Below, piece after piece: positions 40,313 through 50,337 of a DNA stretch of 64,000 bases (its first letter is position 1; each line of letters opens with the position of its first letter). Below the pieces are notes generated by a model. The model ran no database searches. It was not told the origin of the DNA and worked only from the letters and a program-made list of their open reading frames with translations. The position numbers and the translations under genes are program-made. The stretch covers positions 62,001 to 126,000 of the forward strand of contig JAJZUW010000007.1 in assembly GCA_021845925.1 (NCBI GenBank). The letters run 5' to 3'. The stretch is from Pseudomonadota bacterium. Its GTDB lineage: Bacteria > Pseudomonadota > Gammaproteobacteria > Burkholderiales > Sulfuriferulaceae.

Positions 40313-41203
40313 ATGTACAAGGTAACCAAGGCAGTATTTCCGGTGGGCGGCATGGGAACCCGTTTCTTGCCGGCTACCAAGGCCATGCCGAAAGAGATGC
40401 TGCCAGTGGTGGACAAGCCACTGATCCAGTATGCAGTCGAAGAAGCCGTTGCAGCAGGCATTACCGACCTGATTTTCATTACCGGCCGTAACAAGCGGGC
40501 AATTCCGGATCATTTCGACAAGGCATACGAGCTTGAAACCGAACTGGAAGCCCGGGGCAAAACGGCGTTGCTGGATCTGGTGCGCAATATTGTGCCGGCG
40601 GGCGTCAACTGTATCTATATCCGCCAGTCCGAGGCCCTTGGTCTCGGCCATGCCGTGTTGTGCGCCAAACCTGTGGTCAACAACGAACCCTTTGCCGTGA
40701 TTCTGGCTGACGACCTGATCGATTCGCAGGACAAGCCAGCCATGCAGCAGATGACTGAGCTGTTCAACTATTATCAGTGTTCCATTCTCGGCGTGCAGCA
40801 GGTTGCGCGCGAGGAAACCGGTTCTTACGGCATTGTGGCGACCCAGCAAATGAATGACAAACTGGGCAAGGTCGACCGGATTGTCGAAAAACCAGCGCCA
40901 GCTGTCGCACCTTCGACGCTCGGCGTGGTGGGACGATACATTCTGACACCCCGTATTTTCAGCCACCTGGAAAACATCCCGTTTGGCGCCGGTGGCGAAC
41001 TGCAGCTGACGGATGGCATTGCACGTCTGCTGGATGAACAGCAGGTACTGGCGTATTCGTTCGATGGTATTCGTTACGATTGCGGCAGCAAGCTAGGCTA
41101 TCTCAAGGCAACCGTGGAACATGCCCTGCAGCATAAGGAAGTTGGCCGGGAATTCCGCGAGTATCTGGACAAGTATTGCCAGGGGCTGGTTCTGCCGGAA
41201 TAA
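40313..41203 (+). CDS. galU: UTP-glucose-1-phosphate uridylyltransferase
   Basis: 296 aa. The nucleotidyltransferase start [61 protein letters not shown] and [14 protein letters not shown] match GalU. It makes UDP-glucose for surface polysaccharide. The ATG directly follows the ligA TGA, so the two are adjacent and probably cotranscribed. Confidence 0.97.
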   Translation: MYKVTKAVFPVGGMGTRFLPATKAMPKEMLPVVDKPLIQYAVEEAVAAGITDLIFITGRNKRAIPDHFDKAYELETELEARGKTALLDLVRNIVPAGVNCIYIRQSEALGLGHAVLCAKPVVNNEPFAVILADDLIDSQDKPAMQQMTELFNYYQCSILGVQQVAREETGSYGIVATQQMNDKLGKVDRIVEKPAPAVAPSTLGVVGRYILTPRIFSHLENIPFGAGGELQLTDGIARLLDEQQVLAYSFDGIRYDCGSKLGYLKATVEHALQHKEVGREFREYLDKYCQGLVLPE

Positions 41204-41248
41204 GTCCGCACGGGGTTCGCGGTCGAAACAGGCTGACGGGCTGCGCGA

Positions 41249-43819
41249 TTACAGGTTGAGTACCTGCAGCAGGCTGGTTTCCAGGCGCACCCGTCCTTGC
41301 GGGTTTTCCAGTGGTTCACCACGAATCATGAACGTGTCTTCGGCCCGTTCGCCCAGCGTACTGATCTTGGCCGAACAGAGATCAATGCCTTGCTGGTTGA
41401 GCACGCTGGCGATGGAAGACAGCAGGCCTGGCCGGTCGCCCGCAACCAGATTCAACACATAGAAGCGGCCTTTGTCGTCTGCGCGCAGACTGACTTCCGG
41501 CGTCAGCGGAAAATGTTTCATCTGTCGGCTGATGCGCACCTTGCCACCGCCCGGTTTTGGCGTGATGGGGCTGCGCAGCACATTGCCCAGTTCATGTTCG
41601 ATGTAGTTCAGAAAATCCCGGTAGTTGGTGCTGGTTCGTTGCTGTTCGAGCACCACGAAACTGTCCAGTGCATGGTTGTGACGGGTGGTATGGATCTGGG
41701 CATCGACGATGTTGTACTGGATCTGCTCGAAAAAAGCGCAGATCTGGCTGAACAGGTTGGGTTGATTGGGCATGTAAACCAGCACCTGTACCCCTTCGCC
41801 GCTGGTGCTGGGGCGGGCTGATACCACGGGTTCCCTGCTGTTGACCCGCCACCACAGCTTGCGCGTATGCCAGGAAATTTCACGTGCGTCGTGGCGCATG
41901 AAATAGCGGCTGTCCAGTTGATTCCACAACGCATCCTCCGTATGCGGTCGCAATCCATACAGACGCAACAGACGGGACGCTTCGTTTTTGGTGTCGTCAA
42001 TGCCGGAGCGCAGTGCGGTGCCCCCGGTCAGGCATTTGCGGGTGAGATGGAACAGGTCATCAATCAGTTTGGCTTTCCAGGCATTCCAGACGGACGGACT
42101 GGTGCCGCGAATATCGCAGACCGTCAGCAGGTAAAGGGCGATCAGGTGGCGTTCGTCCGGCATACGGCTGGCAAACGCCTGGATCACGTCGGGATCGCCA
42201 AGATCCTGCTTTTGCGCGGTGGACGAAAAACCCAGGTGTTCGCGAACCAGCCAGACCACCAGGCTGGTATCTTCGTCCGGCAGGCCATGCTGATGACAGA
42301 ATCGCCTGGCATCACTCATGCCGAGCTGCGAGTGATCGCCCCCCCGTCCCTTGGCAATGTCATGAAACAGTGCGGCCAGATACAGCAGTTCCGGTTTGTC
42401 GAAAGCCAGTATCAGCTGACTGGCCAGCGGAAATTCGTGCGTGAATTCGGGGATGCCCAGACGGCGGAGATTGCGCAACACGGTCAGGATGTGTTCGTCA
42501 ACCGTGTAGATATGAAACAGATCATGCTGCATCTGTCCGACGATGCGGCCAAATGCCGGTATGTAACGGCCGAGAATGTCGTAACGGTTCATGCTGCGCA
42601 TCACCCGGACCAGGGCATTGCCGGTGCGCAGGATCTGCAGGAACAGTGACTGGTTGCGCGGATCGCGCCGGAAGGCTGGATTGATCAGCTTGCGCGCACG
42701 CCACAGCGCGCGCAGGGTGGAGGCGCTCATGCCGGACAGGTTGGGATGTTGCTGCAACAGCAGGAAACATTCGAAGATGGCTTGCGGCTCACGTTCGAAC
42801 AACTGGTCATCCATCGCCTTGAGCAGGTTGTCGCGGACCTGGAAACGCGAATTGAGCGGAATGATGGGCAACTGCGGATTGCCAAACGCACGGGCACGCA
42901 GGCTGGGTAGGAGGATGTCGCGCATCTGTGCGACAAACCGGGTGGCCAGGTAATAACGCTGCATCAGCATTTCGCTGGCGCGTCTGTGGGCAGTGTCGTG
43001 GATCTGGTACAGCTCGGTCAGCTGGGTCTGGTAGTTGAACAGCAACCGGTCTTCCCGGCGGCCGGCCAGAAAATGTAATCGCGCCCGCAGTTTGAACAGG
43101 CGTGTTTCAATTTTGTGCAGCTGCTGGCATTCATCGGGGTTGAGCAATCCTGCACTGACCAGATCGCTCCACCGGCTGCCAATGCCGGTGGCATGAGCCA
43201 GCCAGCGCAGATTGTTGAGATCGCGGATGCCGCCCGGGCTTTCCTTGATGTTCGGTTCGAGCTGGGCGGTGCTGTCGTTGTAGCGGGCATGCCGCTGTTC
43301 CTGTTCGGCCAGCTTGCCTTCGAAAAACTGGCGCGCGTCCATGCTGGTCATGAACCGGGCGCGGAACTCGCGGTACAGTCGGCCGTTGCCGGTCAGCCGG
43401 CGGGATTCCAGCAGATTGGTCTGTACAGTGAGATCGCGCCCGGCTTCGCTCAGGCATTCGTCGAGTGTGCGGACGCTGTGGCCCACTTCGAGACCGATGT
43501 CCCACAGCAGCCCGACCAGCTTTTCGATGGCGGCGGTTGTGGCTTCGTCTGGTGCATCCGCCAGCAGAATCAGCAAATCGATATCCGACCAGGGAAACAG
43601 CTCCTTGCGACCATAGCCACCCACCGCAACCAGGCAGGAGCGAACGGGCATCGACAGGCTGCGCCAGATGTCGCACAGCAAGGTGTCAATGACCCGACCG
43701 TGTCTTGCCAGCATGCGGCGAACCGGCAGGTTGCCGGTGAATGCCAGGCGCAGGGACTCGCGGTGCTCATGCAGGCGATTGCGCCAGTTGGTCACACGGG
43801 CCTCCACTGCCATCGGCAT
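41249..43819 (-). CDS. glnD: bifunctional uridylyltransferase/uridylyl-removing enzyme GlnD
   Basis: 856 aa. The N-terminal nucleotidyltransferase has VGGYGRKELFPWSDIDLLIL (two catalytic aspartates), then a GlnD linker, an HD hydrolase (LAALFHDIAKGRGGDHSQLG), and two C-terminal ACT domains (VQVLVYMPNQPNLFSQICAFF; VLNLVAGDRPGLLSSIASVL) that sense glutamine. It uridylylates PII (such as the GlnK at 8601) when nitrogen is low. A GGAG site lies 7 nt before the ATG at 43819. It follows map in the same direction. Confidence 0.98.
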   Translation of the reverse strand: MPMAVEARVTNWRNRLHEHRESLRLAFTGNLPVRRMLARHGRVIDTLLCDIWRSLSMPVRSCLVAVGGYGRKELFPWSDIDLLILLADAPDEATTAAIEKLVGLLWDIGLEVGHSVRTLDECLSEAGRDLTVQTNLLESRRLTGNGRLYREFRARFMTSMDARQFFEGKLAEQEQRHARYNDSTAQLEPNIKESPGGIRDLNNLRWLAHATGIGSRWSDLVSAGLLNPDECQQLHKIETRLFKLRARLHFLAGRREDRLLFNYQTQLTELYQIHDTAHRRASEMLMQRYYLATRFVAQMRDILLPSLRARAFGNPQLPIIPLNSRFQVRDNLLKAMDDQLFEREPQAIFECFLLLQQHPNLSGMSASTLRALWRARKLINPAFRRDPRNQSLFLQILRTGNALVRVMRSMNRYDILGRYIPAFGRIVGQMQHDLFHIYTVDEHILTVLRNLRRLGIPEFTHEFPLASQLILAFDKPELLYLAALFHDIAKGRGGDHSQLGMSDARRFCHQHGLPDEDTSLVVWLVREHLGFSSTAQKQDLGDPDVIQAFASRMPDERHLIALYLLTVCDIRGTSPSVWNAWKAKLIDDLFHLTRKCLTGGTALRSGIDDTKNEASRLLRLYGLRPHTEDALWNQLDSRYFMRHDAREISWHTRKLWWRVNSREPVVSARPSTSGEGVQVLVYMPNQPNLFSQICAFFEQIQYNIVDAQIHTTRHNHALDSFVVLEQQRTSTNYRDFLNYIEHELGNVLRSPITPKPGGGKVRISRQMKHFPLTPEVSLRADDKGRFYVLNLVAGDRPGLLSSIASVLNQQGIDLCSAKISTLGERAEDTFMIRGEPLENPQGRVRLETSLLQVLNL

Positions 43820-43822
43820 GTG

Positions 43823-44626
43823 TCAGCTCCTGGCGAAGTCTGGCGGTAGTGGCGTCCCCTCCGAAACGGTGAGGACTTCGTAACCGGATTCGGTGACCAC
43901 CAGCATGTGTTCCCACTGCGCGGACAGGCTGCGATCGCGGGTCACAATGGTCCAGCCATCGGCCAGCTGGCGGATTTCGCGCCGTCCGGCATTGATCATC
44001 GGTTCAATGGTGAACACCATGCCGGATTGCAGGGTCAGCCCCTGGCCTGGCCGGCCATAATGCAACACCTGCGGTTCTTCGTGAAACCGGCGTCCAATAC
44101 CATGTCCGCAGAATTCACGCACCACACTGTAGCCGTTGGCTTCGGTAAAGGTCTGGATGGCATGGCCAATATCACCCAGCGTAGCGCCAGGCCGAACCTT
44201 GACAATGCCATGCCACATGGCCTCGTAAGTGATTTCGCAAAGCCGTCTGGCGTGGGGACTGGTTTCTCCGACGCAGAACATGCGGCTGCTGTCGCCATGC
44301 CAGCCATCTTTGATGACCGTGACATCAATGTTGATGATGTCACCCCGTTTGAGCACCTTGTCGCCAGGTACGCCATGACAGATCTGCTGGTTGACCGAGG
44401 TGCAGATCGATTTCGGGTAGGGCGTATGGCCGCCGGGAGCGTAGTTCAGCGGAGCCGGGATGGTGTGCTGGACATTCACCATGTAGTCGTGACACAGCCG
44501 GTCGAGTTCGTTGGTTGTGATACCGGGTTGCACAAATGGAGTGATGTAATCGAGCAGCTCGCCGGCCAGGCGGCCGGCAACGCGCAGATGCTCGATGTCT
44601 TGCGAAGATTTGATCTGTACGGGCAT
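43823..44626 (-). CDS. map: methionine aminopeptidase type I
   Basis: 267 aa from the ATG at 44626 (MPVQIKSSQDIEHLR); a longer reading from 44686 is not conserved. The metal ligands are in NIDVTVIKDGWHGDSSRMF (two Asp), EFCGHGIGRRFHEEPQ (His), FTIEPMINAG (Glu) and SAQWEHMLVVTESG (Glu). It removes the initiator Met. No strong ribosome site is visible. The neighbour order map-glnD is common in proteobacteria. Confidence 0.96.
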   Translation of the reverse strand: MPVQIKSSQDIEHLRVAGRLAGELLDYITPFVQPGITTNELDRLCHDYMVNVQHTIPAPLNYAPGGHTPYPKSICTSVNQQICHGVPGDKVLKRGDIINIDVTVIKDGWHGDSSRMFCVGETSPHARRLCEITYEAMWHGIVKVRPGATLGDIGHAIQTFTEANGYSVVREFCGHGIGRRFHEEPQVLHYGRPGQGLTLQSGMVFTIEPMINAGRREIRQLADGWTIVTRDRSLSAQWEHMLVVTESGYEVLTVSEGTPLPPDFARS

Positions 44627-44818
44627 TGGAAATGATTGATTGCAGCTTGATGACGATAGAGTAGAGGATGGTGATGCGCCGGTCAATCAAAAATGAGACT
44701 GATTCTCCGGTTAGGCGCGCATGATGGGGGGATCGCCTTGTTTTGCGCGATATGATGATTCCGATACTGTGGCGGATGCGTGGATTCAGATATACCGTGC
44801 CGGATCTGTGGATTCCGC

Positions 44819-45028
44819 GACTTCGCGCGGAATGACGAAGTGGCCTGTGGCTTCGCGACTGCGCGCGGAATGACGAAGTGGCCTGTGGCTTCGCGACTTC
44901 GCGCGGAATGACGAAGTGGCCTGTGGCTTCGCGACTTCGCGCGGAATGACGAAGTGGCCTGTGGCTTCGTGACTTCGCGCGGAATGACGAAGTGGCCTGT
45001 GGCTTCGTGACTTCGCGCGGAATGACGA
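44819..45028. repeat. tandem 38-bp hairpin repeat, five full units plus a partial
   Basis: Units begin at 44819, 44857, 44895, 44933 and 44971, with a partial sixth at 45009. Each holds a palindrome (CGCGA...CGCGGAAT with neighbouring ATTCCGCG) and a second hairpin CGAAG-TGGCCTGTGG-CTTCG. Differences between units are single bases (ACTTCG/ACTGCG; TTCGC/TTCGT). The array is part of a 656-bp gene-free stretch (44627-45282) between map and maf. No spacers vary, so this is not a CRISPR array. Confidence 0.92.
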
Positions 45029-45051
45029 TTATTTGCACGATACACCCACCC

Positions 45052-45250
45052 CGTCATTCTGCGCGGAGCGAAGCGAAGTCGCAGAATCTATGTTTTGTGT
45101 GTGCGAACGTCACCGGATCTGTGGATTCCGCGACTGCGCGCGGAATGACGATTATTTGCACGACACACCCATCCCGTCATTCTGCGCGCCCCCCGTCATT
45201 CTGCGCGCCCCCCGTCATTCTGCGCGAAGCGAAGCGAAGTCGCAGAATCC
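45052..45250. repeat. cluster of REP-like hairpin modules (same family as 10530-10620)
   Basis: The module CGTCATTCTGCG...CGCAGAATC occurs at 45052-45088, again at the right end (45221-45250) and in two truncated forms (45175-45188, 45194-45208). Its partner GATTCCGCGACT...CGCGGAATGACG lies at 45123-45150. A stretch of about 60 bp (GGAATGACGATTATTTGCACGA... to the next CGTCATTCTGCG) is present twice, at about 45018 and 45141. This shows duplication of whole modules. Confidence 0.88.
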
Positions 45251-45282
45251 ATCCGTTCTGTTGGCAACCTGGCACAGGACAA

Positions 45283-45885
45283 TCAGTTCGGATTGCCCAA
45301 CTGTCCAAGCAGTCGATAGACATCGTGCAACGGCAGTCCCATGACGCCGGAATAGCTGCCGGACAGATGGCTGATGAAAGCTGCCGCCGCCCCCTGGATG
45401 GCATATCCGCCCGCTTTGTCTAGCGGTTCTCCGCTGTTGATGTAGGCGTCTATGACCGCAGTGCTCAATCTGGCAAAACGAACCTGCGACACGCTGATCG
45501 AAGTGAGTATTTGCTCTTGTGTGGCAATCGCAATTGCGGTCATCACGTCATGCGTTCTGTTGGAGAGTCGTTCGAGCATCTCGCGCGCAACCTCGGCAGT
45601 GCCTGGCTTGCCGAGGATCTGCTGATCCAGGATCACGCTGGTGTCGGCAGCCAGCACCGGACGTGGTTCGAGAGCTTGCTGCTGCATGATGCGCACACCG
45701 GCAAGTGCCTTTTCGCGCGCGATGCGTGTGACATAAGCAGATGGCGCTTCGCCTGGCAGTACGGATTCATCGGTATCGATGTCGAGTGGCTGATGTCGGA
45801 TGCCGAGCTGGTCGAGCAGTTCGCGGCGACGTGGGGAGCGGGAAGCAAGCCAGACTGGCGGCAGATTGAAGATGGCTGTAGTCAT
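45283..45885 (-). CDS. maf: Maf-like nucleotide pyrophosphatase
   Basis: 200 aa from the ATG at 45885, which overlaps the rlmH stop by 4 nt. Family marks: VWLASRSPRRRELLDQLG, VLAADTSVILDQQILGKP, HDVMTAIAIA, and GGYAIQGAAAAFI...GSYSGVMGLPLHDVYRLL. Maf proteins hydrolyse dTTP/UTP or modified nucleotides and may limit septum formation. Longer reading from 46089 lies in rlmH and is rejected. Confidence 0.93.
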   Translation of the reverse strand: MTTAIFNLPPVWLASRSPRRRELLDQLGIRHQPLDIDTDESVLPGEAPSAYVTRIAREKALAGVRIMQQQALEPRPVLAADTSVILDQQILGKPGTAEVAREMLERLSNRTHDVMTAIAIATQEQILTSISVSQVRFARLSTAVIDAYINSGEPLDKAGGYAIQGAAAAFISHLSGSYSGVMGLPLHDVYRLLGQLGNPN

Positions 45886-46352
45886 TCGCGGTGATAAGGA
45901 TGATTTTGCAGGATGCTGAAGGCGCGGTACAGTTGTTCGGCGACCACAATCCGGACCATCGGATGGGGTAGTGTCAGTCGCGACAGGGAAACCAGCCGGT
46001 GCGCCCGCTGCTTGATGGCTGGATCGAGTCCGTCCGGTCCGCCGATCACCAGACACAGGTCCTGTCCTGACTGCAGGGCATCCCGGCACCAGTCGGCTAG
46101 CTGGCGGGTGTCCGGGATTGTGCCGTGTTCATCGAAGACCCATAACTGACAATCCGGAGGAATGGACGACAGTATGCGCTCACTTTCTGCGGCCATGAAT
46201 TGCTGGGCCGTTTTGCCGGCAACCCTTTTTTCCGCCTTCAATTCGGTGAGTTGCAGACTTGCTTCTCGCGGCATGCGCCGGCTGTATTCTTCGTACCCCT
46301 GAACAACCCAGTCCGGCATCTTTTGCCCGACTGCCAGCAGGTGAATTTTCAT
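45882..46352 (-). CDS. rlmH: 23S rRNA pseudouridine1915 N3-methyltransferase RlmH
   Basis: 156 aa from the ATG at 46352 (MKIHLLAVGQKMPDW). SPOUT-fold SAM site LCLVIGGPDGLDPAIKQRA and the C-terminal LPHPMVRIVVAEQLYRAFSILQNHPYHR are invariant. It methylates the pseudouridine in helix 69. It overlaps rsfS and maf by 4 nt each, forming a nadD-rsfS-rlmH-maf run. Confidence 0.96.
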   Translation of the reverse strand: MKIHLLAVGQKMPDWVVQGYEEYSRRMPREASLQLTELKAEKRVAGKTAQQFMAAESERILSSIPPDCQLWVFDEHGTIPDTRQLADWCRDALQSGQDLCLVIGGPDGLDPAIKQRAHRLVSLSRLTLPHPMVRIVVAEQLYRAFSILQNHPYHRE

Positions 46353-46711
46353 GGCGATGGAGGACTGCCGGCTTGCCGGCGCTGGTCGGCTCCGGCTGTC
46401 CACAGGGCTTCCAGGCTGTAGTACTGACGCACGGCTGGTTGCATGACATGCACGATGACCGATCCGAGATCCAGCAGGACCCACTCGCCATGACCCATGC
46501 CTTCGGTTCCTTGTCCGCTGATGCCATGTTCCTTCAGTTTTTCGGCAACGTGCTGGGCAATGGCGCGTGTCTGGCGGGATGAATCCGCGCTGGCAATCAC
46601 CATGCGTTCAAACAATGGGCTTTGCTGGGAAACGTCGAGAACGACAATATCCTTTCCCTTGATGTCTTCAATGGCGTCAACCACGGCGGCGACGATCTGG
46701 TCAATGTTCAT
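46349..46711 (-). CDS. rsfS: ribosome silencing factor RsfS
   Basis: 120 aa from the ATG at 46711 ([27 protein letters not shown]). The RsfS/Iojap core is clear: DSSRQTRAIAQHVAEKLKEHG and GEWVLLDLGSVIVHVMQPAVRQYYSLEALW. It binds L14 and blocks subunit joining in poor nutrient conditions. It overlaps nadD by 4 nt. Confidence 0.95.
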   Translation of the reverse strand: MNIDQIVAAVVDAIEDIKGKDIVVLDVSQQSPLFERMVIASADSSRQTRAIAQHVAEKLKEHGISGQGTEGMGHGEWVLLDLGSVIVHVMQPAVRQYYSLEALWTAGADQRRQAGSPPSP

Positions 46712-47388
46712 GCAGGTTCCGGTTGGTAGAGGTGATGTTGGTGAATGTAATCCCGCACCTGCTCGGGTAGCAGGTAGCGGGGAGAGCGCCCATGGGTCAG
46801 GGCGTCCCTGATGCTGGTGGCAGAAATGTCCAGTGCCGTGATCGGGCAAGTCACGATCTGTCCGGCAGCAGACGTGTGGTCGGGCTGCCGGATCCAGCGT
46901 TGTTCGAACTGCTCGCGCAGGCCCATGGTCATGGCATCCTGCCATTGGGTTTGCGGATAGCCGGGACGGTGGGCGATGGCGATGTGAGTCAGGTCAAACA
47001 GGTGTTGCCAGCGGTGCCAGCCCGGCAGACCCAGAAAGGCGTCTGCGCCAAGCAGGAGATACAGCGGTTGCTGGTCACCCAGTTCCGCGCGCAGGGATTC
47101 CAGGGTGTCCACGGTCCAGGATGGCGTCGCGCGCCTGATTTCCCGGTCGTCAACATCAAAGCGCGGATTGTCGGCAGTGGCCAGGCGGACCATGGCGAGC
47201 CGGTGTGTTGCGCTGGTCTGTGGCCGGCGACGATGTGGCGGCTGTCCGGCTGGTATGAAGCGCACCTGCCTGAGCACGATGCTTTCGGCCAGTTCTTCGG
47301 CCAGGCGAAGATGGCCGAAATGGATCGGATCGAAGGTGCCGCCGAAGATGCCGATGGCTGCCTGAGATTCAGCCACGCACGTGTCCAT
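46708..47388 (-). CDS. nadD: nicotinate-nucleotide adenylyltransferase
   Basis: 226 aa. The HxGH motif lies in [19 protein letters not shown], with [17 protein letters not shown] and the C-terminal [28 protein letters not shown]. The start is taken as the ATG at 47388; a GTG just before it (47391) is possible. It overlaps the end of proA by 20 nt. It makes deamido-NAD from NaMN. Confidence 0.95.
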   Translation of the reverse strand: MDTCVAESQAAIGIFGGTFDPIHFGHLRLAEELAESIVLRQVRFIPAGQPPHRRRPQTSATHRLAMVRLATADNPRFDVDDREIRRATPSWTVDTLESLRAELGDQQPLYLLLGADAFLGLPGWHRWQHLFDLTHIAIAHRPGYPQTQWQDAMTMGLREQFEQRWIRQPDHTSAAGQIVTCPITALDISATSIRDALTHGRSPRYLLPEQVRDYIHQHHLYQPEPA

Positions 47389-48625
47389 CACCCAGCACGA
47401 TCCATTTTTGCGAGGTCAGCCCTTCCAGTCCGACAGGGCCGCGGGCATGGATCTTGTCGGTTGAAATGCCGATTTCGGCACCGAGACCATATTCAAAACC
47501 GTCTGCAAAACGGGTGGATGCATTGACCATGACACTGCTGGAATCGACTTCACGCAGAAAACGGCGCGCCAGCGTGTAGTTTTCGGTGACGATGCTGTCG
47601 GTATGCTGCGAGCCGTAATGGTTGATGTGATCAATGGCTGCGTCAATGCCATCAACCACCCGGATGGCAATGATGGGTGCCAGGTATTCGGCATGCCAGT
47701 CATCTTCTGTGGCCACAATGGAATCGGGAACCAGCGACCTGGTCACCGGGCAGCCACGCATCTCGACGCCCTTGCTGCGGTAGATTTCGGCAATGGCGGG
47801 CAGAACGGAAGCGGCCCGGCTGGCAGCCACGAGCAGGGTTTCGGCCGTGTTGCAGGTGCCATACCGGCTGGTTTTGGCGTTGTCGGCAATGCGGACCGCC
47901 TTGTCGAAATCCGCCGTATCATCGATGTAGACATGGCAGACGCCGTGCAGGTGCTTGATGACCGGAATGCGCGATTCGGCAATCAGCCGCTCAATCAGTC
48001 CTTTGCCGCCGCGTGGTACGATGACATCCACATACTCGCGCATGGTGATCAGTTCTCCGACCGCGGCACGGTCGGTTGTGTCGATCACCTGGACACAGGT
48101 GTCCGGCAGGCCGGCTGCGCGCAGGCCTTCACCCACGCAGCTGGCGATCAACCGATTGCTGCGGATGGCTTCGGAACCACCACGCAGGATGGCTGCATTG
48201 CCGGATTTGAGACACAGGCCTGCTGCATCTGCAGTGACATTCGGACGTGCTTCATAAATGATGCCGATCACGCCCAGCGGCACGCGCATCTTGCCAACCT
48301 GGATGCCGGAAGGACGGAACTTGAGATCGGTGATTTCGCCAACAGGATCGGGCAAGCCAGCAATCTGGCGCAAGCCTTCCGACATGGCTGTTACACTGTT
48401 GCGGGAGAGTGCCAGGCGGTCCAGCAGTGCGGCGCTCAGTTCGCGCTGACGTGCGTCAGCCAGATCTTCCGCGTTGGCGGCGAGCAGGTCGTTCGCGCGA
48501 CGATCAATGGCATCCGCCATCGCCAGCAGGGCCGCATTCTTGCGGTTGGCATCGGCACTGGCGAGGGTGCGTGAAGCAAGCCGGGCAGCTTGCCCCAATT
48601 GTTGCATATAGGTTCTAATATCCAT
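47369..48625 (-). CDS. proA: gamma-glutamyl phosphate reductase
   Basis: 418 aa. An aldehyde-dehydrogenase-like fold with the NADP region ([29 protein letters not shown]) and the catalytic Cys in [12 protein letters not shown]; also [14 protein letters not shown] and [17 protein letters not shown]. Second step of proline synthesis. No proB is adjacent. Its end overlaps nadD, so the proA-nadD-rsfS-rlmH-maf genes form one operon. Confidence 0.97.
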   Translation of the reverse strand: MDIRTYMQQLGQAARLASRTLASADANRKNAALLAMADAIDRRANDLLAANAEDLADARQRELSAALLDRLALSRNSVTAMSEGLRQIAGLPDPVGEITDLKFRPSGIQVGKMRVPLGVIGIIYEARPNVTADAAGLCLKSGNAAILRGGSEAIRSNRLIASCVGEGLRAAGLPDTCVQVIDTTDRAAVGELITMREYVDVIVPRGGKGLIERLIAESRIPVIKHLHGVCHVYIDDTADFDKAVRIADNAKTSRYGTCNTAETLLVAASRAASVLPAIAEIYRSKGVEMRGCPVTRSLVPDSIVATEDDWHAEYLAPIIAIRVVDGIDAAIDHINHYGSQHTDSIVTENYTLARRFLREVDSSSVMVNASTRFADGFEYGLGAEIGISTDKIHARGPVGLEGLTSQKWIVLGDGHVRG

Positions 48626-48654
48626 TCCGGCAACAGACAGACAGTTTGCAAATC

Positions 48655-50337
48655 ATGATTCTAACCCAAATCCGACGAAACACCCGACTTTTGCTGTTGC
48701 TTGCCGGCCTGTCAGCCATCCCTGCCGTGCATGCCGATGACATGGCGCGGGCACGCCAGCTGCTGGCCGACGGCGCTGGCCGTCTGGCCATGCAGACACT
48801 GGAAGCGATGCCTGATCCGGCAGATGTGCAGGAGCGCATCGACAGATATCGCCTGCTGTGGCAGGCATTGGCCATGTCCGGTACGCCGCAGGAAATTCTG
48901 GATGCGGCAGGCGGGTTGCCGCCGGACAGCGACCTGCGGTTGCGTCGACAGGTGGCTGTGCAGGCGGCCCAGGCTGCATTGACGCTGGGACGGCCTGCCA
49001 TTGCGCGTGAATACCTGCGCTCGCTGATCTGGCAGCTGTCGCCGAATGCAGCAGGTCTGCCTGCCTTGCGGGCAATGGTTGTGCAAAGCCATCTGATGCC
49101 AGTGCCGGATGACGAAGCGTTCAGTCTGTGGCAACGGTTTGTCCAGGACTACGGCCACGATGCCGATCTGGATTCGGCAGTTGCGCTGGCCGAGCTGAAG
49201 GCCGGACGTACGGCGGGGCTGGACAGTTTGCGTGCCGCCCTGAAGCCGGGAGACCGGCTGGCGTTGCTGCTGGATGTCTGCAATGACGGTCTGCCTGCTG
49301 ATGCACGCCGGCAGGCGCTGGCTACCTTGTTGCAGAATCCGCTGCAGCCTGGCGAAATGGATGTGCTGCGTCATGCGCTGGACTCGGCGCACGATACCCG
49401 GATGCAGACCATGTTGCTGGAAGTGGCGCTCAACCAGAAACAGCCACCGGCAGGCATGACGGCGACCGCACTCTGGACCGGCTGGCATGATCTGGCACAG
49501 GGTTTTGGCAATGTCAGTCTGCTCCTGTTCGGTTCCGACAAGGGCTGGGCAGAACAGGCCGACAAGGTGGCGGTATCCGATCCGTTGATGAGTCGGGCCA
49601 TCTGGGCGCATCTGGCCAGGTCGGCCAATGATGCGGCGCTACGGGATCTGGCGGCTGGCCATCTTCTCGATCAGTTGCATCAGGCTGGGCTGGACCGGAC
49701 CGCGCTGGCTGTGTTTGATGCGCAGTGGCCGGAGCGAAAGCCGGATGATTTTCCGGCAGAGATTCGCTGGCGGCTGGGTACGGCAGCCTTTGCTGTCGGT
49801 CAGTTTGGACTGGCTGACGCGATGTGGCGCCATGAACCGGCTGCCAGCGTGCCGGAAAGCCAGATGGACTGGCAGTGGCGCAGGGCAATGGCTGCCAGCC
49901 GTTCGGCTGACTGGCCGGTTATGGCCGATGCGGTAGCAGCCTGGCTGTCCAGCGTCCAGCACCCTTCCGCCAGCGATGTCTGGGCAATCCTGTTTGGCTT
50001 GCAGCGTGCCGCCGCTGCCGGAGTTGCCGGGCAGACCCTGTCACCCTTGCTGGAGGGATTGATGCCACTGGCCGATGATGCGGCACGGGCAGACATCCTG
50101 CGCGAGCGGGCGCAGCTGGCCTCGCTGGACGAGGCGCCGGCGTGGTATCTGGATGCGGCAGCGCACGCGGTTTCGCCTGATGCCGCCTGGCAGGATCGTC
50201 TGGATGCCGCCCGTGCGCTGGAACGAGCTGGCAACACGCAGGATGCGTTGCGCATCTATCAGACGGTCGTGGCCGGATCCACGCTTGAATCGCAACGCGA
50301 ACAGGCCCGGTATGCAGTGGAAGGTCTGGCTGAGTGA
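48655..50337 (+). CDS. exported helical-repeat (TPR-like) protein of unknown function
   Basis: 560 aa from the ATG at 48655. A signal peptide (residues 1-~25, RRNTRLLLLLAGLSAIPAVHA-DD) is followed by Ala/Leu-rich helical pairs throughout, as in TPR/Sel1-like solenoids (for example RARQLLADGAGRLAMQTLEAM and RLDAARALERAGNTQDALRIYQTVV at the end). It is a periplasmic or outer-membrane-associated scaffold by its layout. No named family is recognised. It is divergent from proA (29-bp gap) and overlaps xerD by 1 nt. Confidence 0.7.
   Translation: MILTQIRRNTRLLLLLAGLSAIPAVHADDMARARQLLADGAGRLAMQTLEAMPDPADVQERIDRYRLLWQALAMSGTPQEILDAAGGLPPDSDLRLRRQVAVQAAQAALTLGRPAIAREYLRSLIWQLSPNAAGLPALRAMVVQSHLMPVPDDEAFSLWQRFVQDYGHDADLDSAVALAELKAGRTAGLDSLRAALKPGDRLALLLDVCNDGLPADARRQALATLLQNPLQPGEMDVLRHALDSAHDTRMQTMLLEVALNQKQPPAGMTATALWTGWHDLAQGFGNVSLLLFGSDKGWAEQADKVAVSDPLMSRAIWAHLARSANDAALRDLAAGHLLDQLHQAGLDRTALAVFDAQWPERKPDDFPAEIRWRLGTAAFAVGQFGLADAMWRHEPAASVPESQMDWQWRRAMAASRSADWPVMADAVAAWLSSVQHPSASDVWAILFGLQRAAAAGVAGQTLSPLLEGLMPLADDAARADILRERAQLASLDEAPAWYLDAAAHAVSPDAAWQDRLDAARALERAGNTQDALRIYQTVVAGSTLESQREQARYAVEGLAE

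Noticed and set aside
44683-45057. 124-aa minus-strand protein with HSARSREATGHFVIPREV-type repeats
   Set aside because: It is only the translation of the 38-bp DNA repeat; no ribosome site or homologue-like sequence.
44819-45250. CRISPR array
   Set aside because: The repeats are head-to-tail with no unique spacers of constant length, and no cas genes are present.
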